The notes under the pieces are model-generated. The model worked only from the letters and a program-made list of their open reading frames with translations, did not search any database and was not told the origin of the DNA. A DNA stretch of 24,152 bases from an uncultured Collinsella sp. (GTDB lineage Bacteria > Actinomycetota > Coriobacteriia > Coriobacteriales > Coriobacteriaceae): assembly GCA_937896835.1 (NCBI GenBank), contig CALBOJ010000134.1, forward strand, positions 1-24,152, written 5' to 3'. This document shows, one piece after another, positions 22,500 through 24,152 of the stretch (its first letter is position 1; the number at the start of each line of letters is the position of its first letter). The position numbers were made by a program, and so were the translations under genes.

Positions 22500-22656
22500 G
22501 CTTGCGGGGAGAATCGTCTCTCACGGCTCACAGCGTATTCATTTGGAAACATTGGAACGGATTGCCCGCGGCCCGCCTCTACAGCGAAGGGCATCGACAG
22601 TCCATCCGAAAAAACGTCCGAGCTCCCGCTCGCTCAGCGGAAGAGTTTACAGACGA
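22500..22656. other. Non-coding stretch between the his promoter and the first hairpin element
   Basis: No convincing gene: short open frames here lack ribosome-binding sites and run straight through the hairpin element. Apart from ACGAGGGCC at the junction, which also precedes the second element, I see no repeat or RNA feature. Confidence 0.5.
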
Positions 22657-22731
22657 GGGCCGGGGAGGCGTGCTTTGTTTTGAGAAGTGGGCTCCGCGAA
22701 CTTCTCAAAACAAAGCACGCCTCCCCGGCCC
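22657..22731. repeat. Hairpin H1 of copy 1 (32-bp perfect stem)
   Basis: Left arm 22657-22688 and right arm 22700-22731 are exact reverse complements, with an 11-nt loop GGGCTCCGCGA. The foot is GGGCC and the apex stem GAAGT/ACTTC. No T tract follows. Confidence 0.95.
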
Positions 22732-22843
22732 CGGCAATGTAATTTTTGCTGACCAAAGGAAGATGCGCAGCCCCAAGGCCGCAACAGCAAAGTCACCATT
22801 ACATTAAAAAAATATCAGCCCCCGCAGATCGAAACGGTCGAGA

Positions 22844-22928
22844 GGGCCTTGCCCGGCTGGGCGGCCTTGCTCCGGGAAGTTCGCGAAGCCCACTTCCCGG
22901 AGCAAGGCCGCCCAGCCGGGCAAGGCCC
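22844..22928. repeat. Hairpin H2 of copy 1 (37-bp perfect stem)
   Basis: Left arm 22844-22880 and right arm 22892-22928 are exact reverse complements around the 11-nt loop TCGCGAAGCCC. Foot and apex match H1, but the loop is in the opposite orientation. The arm ends 24 nt from the AEC gene's stop codon. Confidence 0.95.
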
Positions 22929-22951
22929 CAGCGCGAGACCGTCCCGAATGC

Positions 22952-23890
22952 CTACCCGCACAGTGTGGCTACGAGTGGGATGGTCAAAATGGAGCAGATG
23001 ATCGACAAAAACGTGCACTGCATCATGGGGCGTGCATCCTTGCCGTATTGTAGGCAGTACAGCGTACCGTTGCTGCCCACCGGCATTGCCATCTCGAGCA
23101 CAAGCGTCGCGATAAACATGGGCGTCATGCCCGGCCACATGCGAGCCACGGCAAGACACGCTATCGGCACGACAACCAGGCGAAATGTCACGGCGACATA
23201 CGCACGCCAGTTGGTGAGCATCTCGAGCGGACGGTACTTGGCGATAGACGACCCCATGAGCAACAATGCCGCCGGAGTGGTCATGGTGCCAACGATGGAA
23301 ATCGAGTCGCCCAACACGCCCCAATCGGTCCATCCGGTTAGCACGATCCCAAGCACAACAGCACTTGCAATGAGACCAGGACTCTTGCAGCAGGCGGCAA
23401 TATTGCGCATCTGCTTTTTAAGGCCTCCATCCATTCCGCTAAATAACATGGCACCGACGGTAAACATAAGAAGGTTTAGGGGGATAAGCGCAATCGATGC
23501 ATACAACAGCGCTTGTTTTCCCAACACCGCCGAAATAACCGGAAAACCAATAAACCCGGCATTACCGAAAAGCACGGCGAAGCGATACGAGCATTCTGTC
23601 CCTTTGGGAACGCGAAGAGCAGCGGTGACAGCAAACGCGATAACGGTCGCCACCGCATACATCACAAAGGACAGACCCATGAGCGAAAACGTCTCGGCAA
23701 TGCTCGGAAGCTTCACATCATCGCCCAGCGCTGACGAAAGCACCAAGCACGGTAGCGCCACCTGCAACAGCAGATGCGACAGCTCGCGCTCGAACTCCGC
23801 TTTCATAAACCCCAGCTTGGCGATACACCACCCCAACAAAATAGGCAACGAAACCGTCAACATCTGAAGCGCCACACTCGTAAAGCTCAT
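22952..23890 (-). CDS. AEC-family (auxin efflux carrier-like) permease
   Basis: A 312-residue integral membrane protein with about ten predicted helices in two five-helix halves. The N-terminus ALQMLTVSLPILLGWCIAKLG and the conserved helix LFGNAGFIGFPVISAVLGKQAL are typical of AEC/PIN-type carriers, with a matching second half (ALLLMGSSIAKY, EMAMPVGSNGTLY). Bacterial members carry organic acids such as malate or malonate; the substrate here is unknown. GGGGGAA lies just before the ATG. By eye its base composition is lower in GC than the his genes. It stands alone between two copies of a ~270-bp hairpin element, which raises the possibility of acquisition as a cassette. Confidence 0.9.
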   Translation of the reverse strand: MSFTSVALQMLTVSLPILLGWCIAKLGFMKAEFERELSHLLLQVALPCLVLSSALGDDVKLPSIAETFSLMGLSFVMYAVATVIAFAVTAALRVPKGTECSYRFAVLFGNAGFIGFPVISAVLGKQALLYASIALIPLNLLMFTVGAMLFSGMDGGLKKQMRNIAACCKSPGLIASAVVLGIVLTGWTDWGVLGDSISIVGTMTTPAALLLMGSSIAKYRPLEMLTNWRAYVAVTFRLVVVPIACLAVARMWPGMTPMFIATLVLEMAMPVGSNGTLYCLQYGKDARPMMQCTFLSIICSILTIPLVATLCG

Positions 23891-23914
23891 GCTTCCCCCT
23901 TATCTGTTCCACGA

Positions 23915-23987
23915 GGGCCGGGGCGCCTGTCTTGTTTTGAGAAGTGGGCTTCGCGAACTTCTCAAAACAAGACAGGCGCCCCGGCCC
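23915..23987. repeat. Hairpin H1 of copy 2 (31-bp perfect stem)
   Basis: Arms 23915-23945 and 23957-23987 are exact reverse complements around the loop GGGCTTCGCGA. The first 9 and last 11 bases of the left arm equal those of copy 1, while the middle 11 differ from copy 1's 12 and are matched exactly in the right arm. Confidence 0.95.
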
Positions 23988-24099
23988 CGGCGATATATCA
24001 CTGGCTGACCATAGTTATATGCACAGTATCCAAGGCAGCAACAGCCAAGTCCCCATTACATTAAAAAATATCAGTCCCCGCAGATCGAAACGGTCGAGA

Positions 24100-24152
24100 G
24101 GGCCACCTCCGGGCGGGCGCCTTCCTCTGAGAAGTTCGCGAAGCCCACTTCT
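24100..24152. repeat. Hairpin H2 of copy 2 (truncated at window end)
   Basis: The left arm runs 24100-24135, the loop TCGCGAAGCCC is 24136-24146, and ACTTCT (24147-24152) begins the right arm, complementary to the arm's last six bases. The left-arm middle differs from copy 1 H2. Confidence 0.85.

Larger units (their letters stand above)
22657..22928 (+). repeat. Paired-hairpin element, copy 1 (complete, 272 nt)
   Basis: Hairpin H1 (22657-22731), a 112-nt spacer (22732-22843) and hairpin H2 (22844-22928). A second copy in the same orientation starts at 23915. The 3' part of the spacer is almost identical between copies: 26 bases are identical at 22823-22848 and 24079-24104. The inner spacer can form TTTGCTG (22745-22751) with CAGCAAA (22785-22791). 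I recognise no known insertion sequence, REP/BIME, attC or CRISPR pattern. It may be a structured RNA, a non-autonomous mobile element, or a DNA cruciform site. Confidence 0.9.
23915..24152 (+). repeat. Paired-hairpin element, copy 2 (3' end cut by window)
   Basis: H1 (23915-23987), a 112-nt spacer (23988-24099) and H2 left arm, loop and first right-arm bases (24100-24152). It has the same orientation and architecture as copy 1, with a different stem sequence. The small spacer stem is TGGCTG (24002-24007) with CAGCCA (24042-24047), a T-A to G-C change that keeps pairing. If H2 is perfect, it should end near position 24182 outside the window. Confidence 0.88.

Noticed and set aside
22657..22928. 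Hairpins as Rho-independent terminators for the his operon or AEC gene
   Set aside because: No T run follows any stem on either strand and the stems are far longer than terminators need. H2 could still act as a transcript-end or stability structure for the AEC mRNA.
22657..24152. CRISPR array or integron attC reading of the hairpin elements
   Set aside because: There are only two units, with no short regular repeat-spacer periodicity and no cas or integrase gene. attC sites have imperfect stems with extrahelical bases and core RYYYAAC sites, which are not seen here.
22657..24152. Retron or diversity-generating element
   Set aside because: No reverse transcriptase or template/variable repeat pair is present in the window.

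Overview
The window is high-GC bacterial chromosome with tightly packed genes. The best fit is a gut actinobacterium of the class Coriobacteriia, probably Collinsella or a close relative. This rests on the mazG-eno-ftsB-ppx order (an actinobacterial synteny), the fused CydDC transporter and recurrent extended -10 promoters of the form GTGCTA. No 16S rRNA or other decisive marker is present, so the genus is an inference.

Left part (1-8900). The 3' end of an OmpR-type response regulator overlaps its sensor histidine kinase and ends at a bidirectional terminator. A minus-strand pair follows, an orphan galactitol-type PTS IIB protein and a VOC-fold protein. Next come a plus-strand membrane-anchored helical-repeat protein and a tRNA-Leu(UAA) with its own promoter and terminator. 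Minus-strand housekeeping genes then run down the window: larC2-like / yfcE / mazG, enolase, and ftsB(divIC)-like / ppx-gppA.

Middle (8815-14217). A 383-nt divergent intergenic region holds a long imperfect inverted repeat with internal direct repeats. It precedes a plus-strand pair with overlapping stop and start: a single-polypeptide CydDC-type ABC exporter (cytochrome bd assembly) and a YgbA-type protein of the nitrosative-stress response. A PHP-family histidinol-phosphatase follows on the plus strand.

Histidine operon (14245-22411, minus strand). The order is hisZ-hisG fusion, hisD, hisC, hisB, hisH, hisA, hisF, hisI, a 75-aa conserved-looking small ORF, hisE. With the convergent PHP phosphatase, the window encodes every enzyme from PRPP and ATP to histidine. 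Many junctions are overlapping or abutting. A 16-bp-armed palindrome lies between hisB and hisH, and a perfect 12-bp inverted repeat lies at the likely operon start site.

Right end (22500-24152). An AEC-family permease gene is bracketed by two same-orientation copies of an unusual ~270-bp element. Each element has two very long, perfectly paired hairpins (31-37 bp stems) around a ~112-nt conserved spacer. All four hairpins share a GGGCC foot, a GAAGT/ACTTC apex and an 11-nt loop. Their middle stem sequences differ completely, yet pairing is perfect in the three hairpins seen whole. The two loops within one element are reverse complements of each other. I do not recognise this element and consider it the strongest candidate for something undescribed here.
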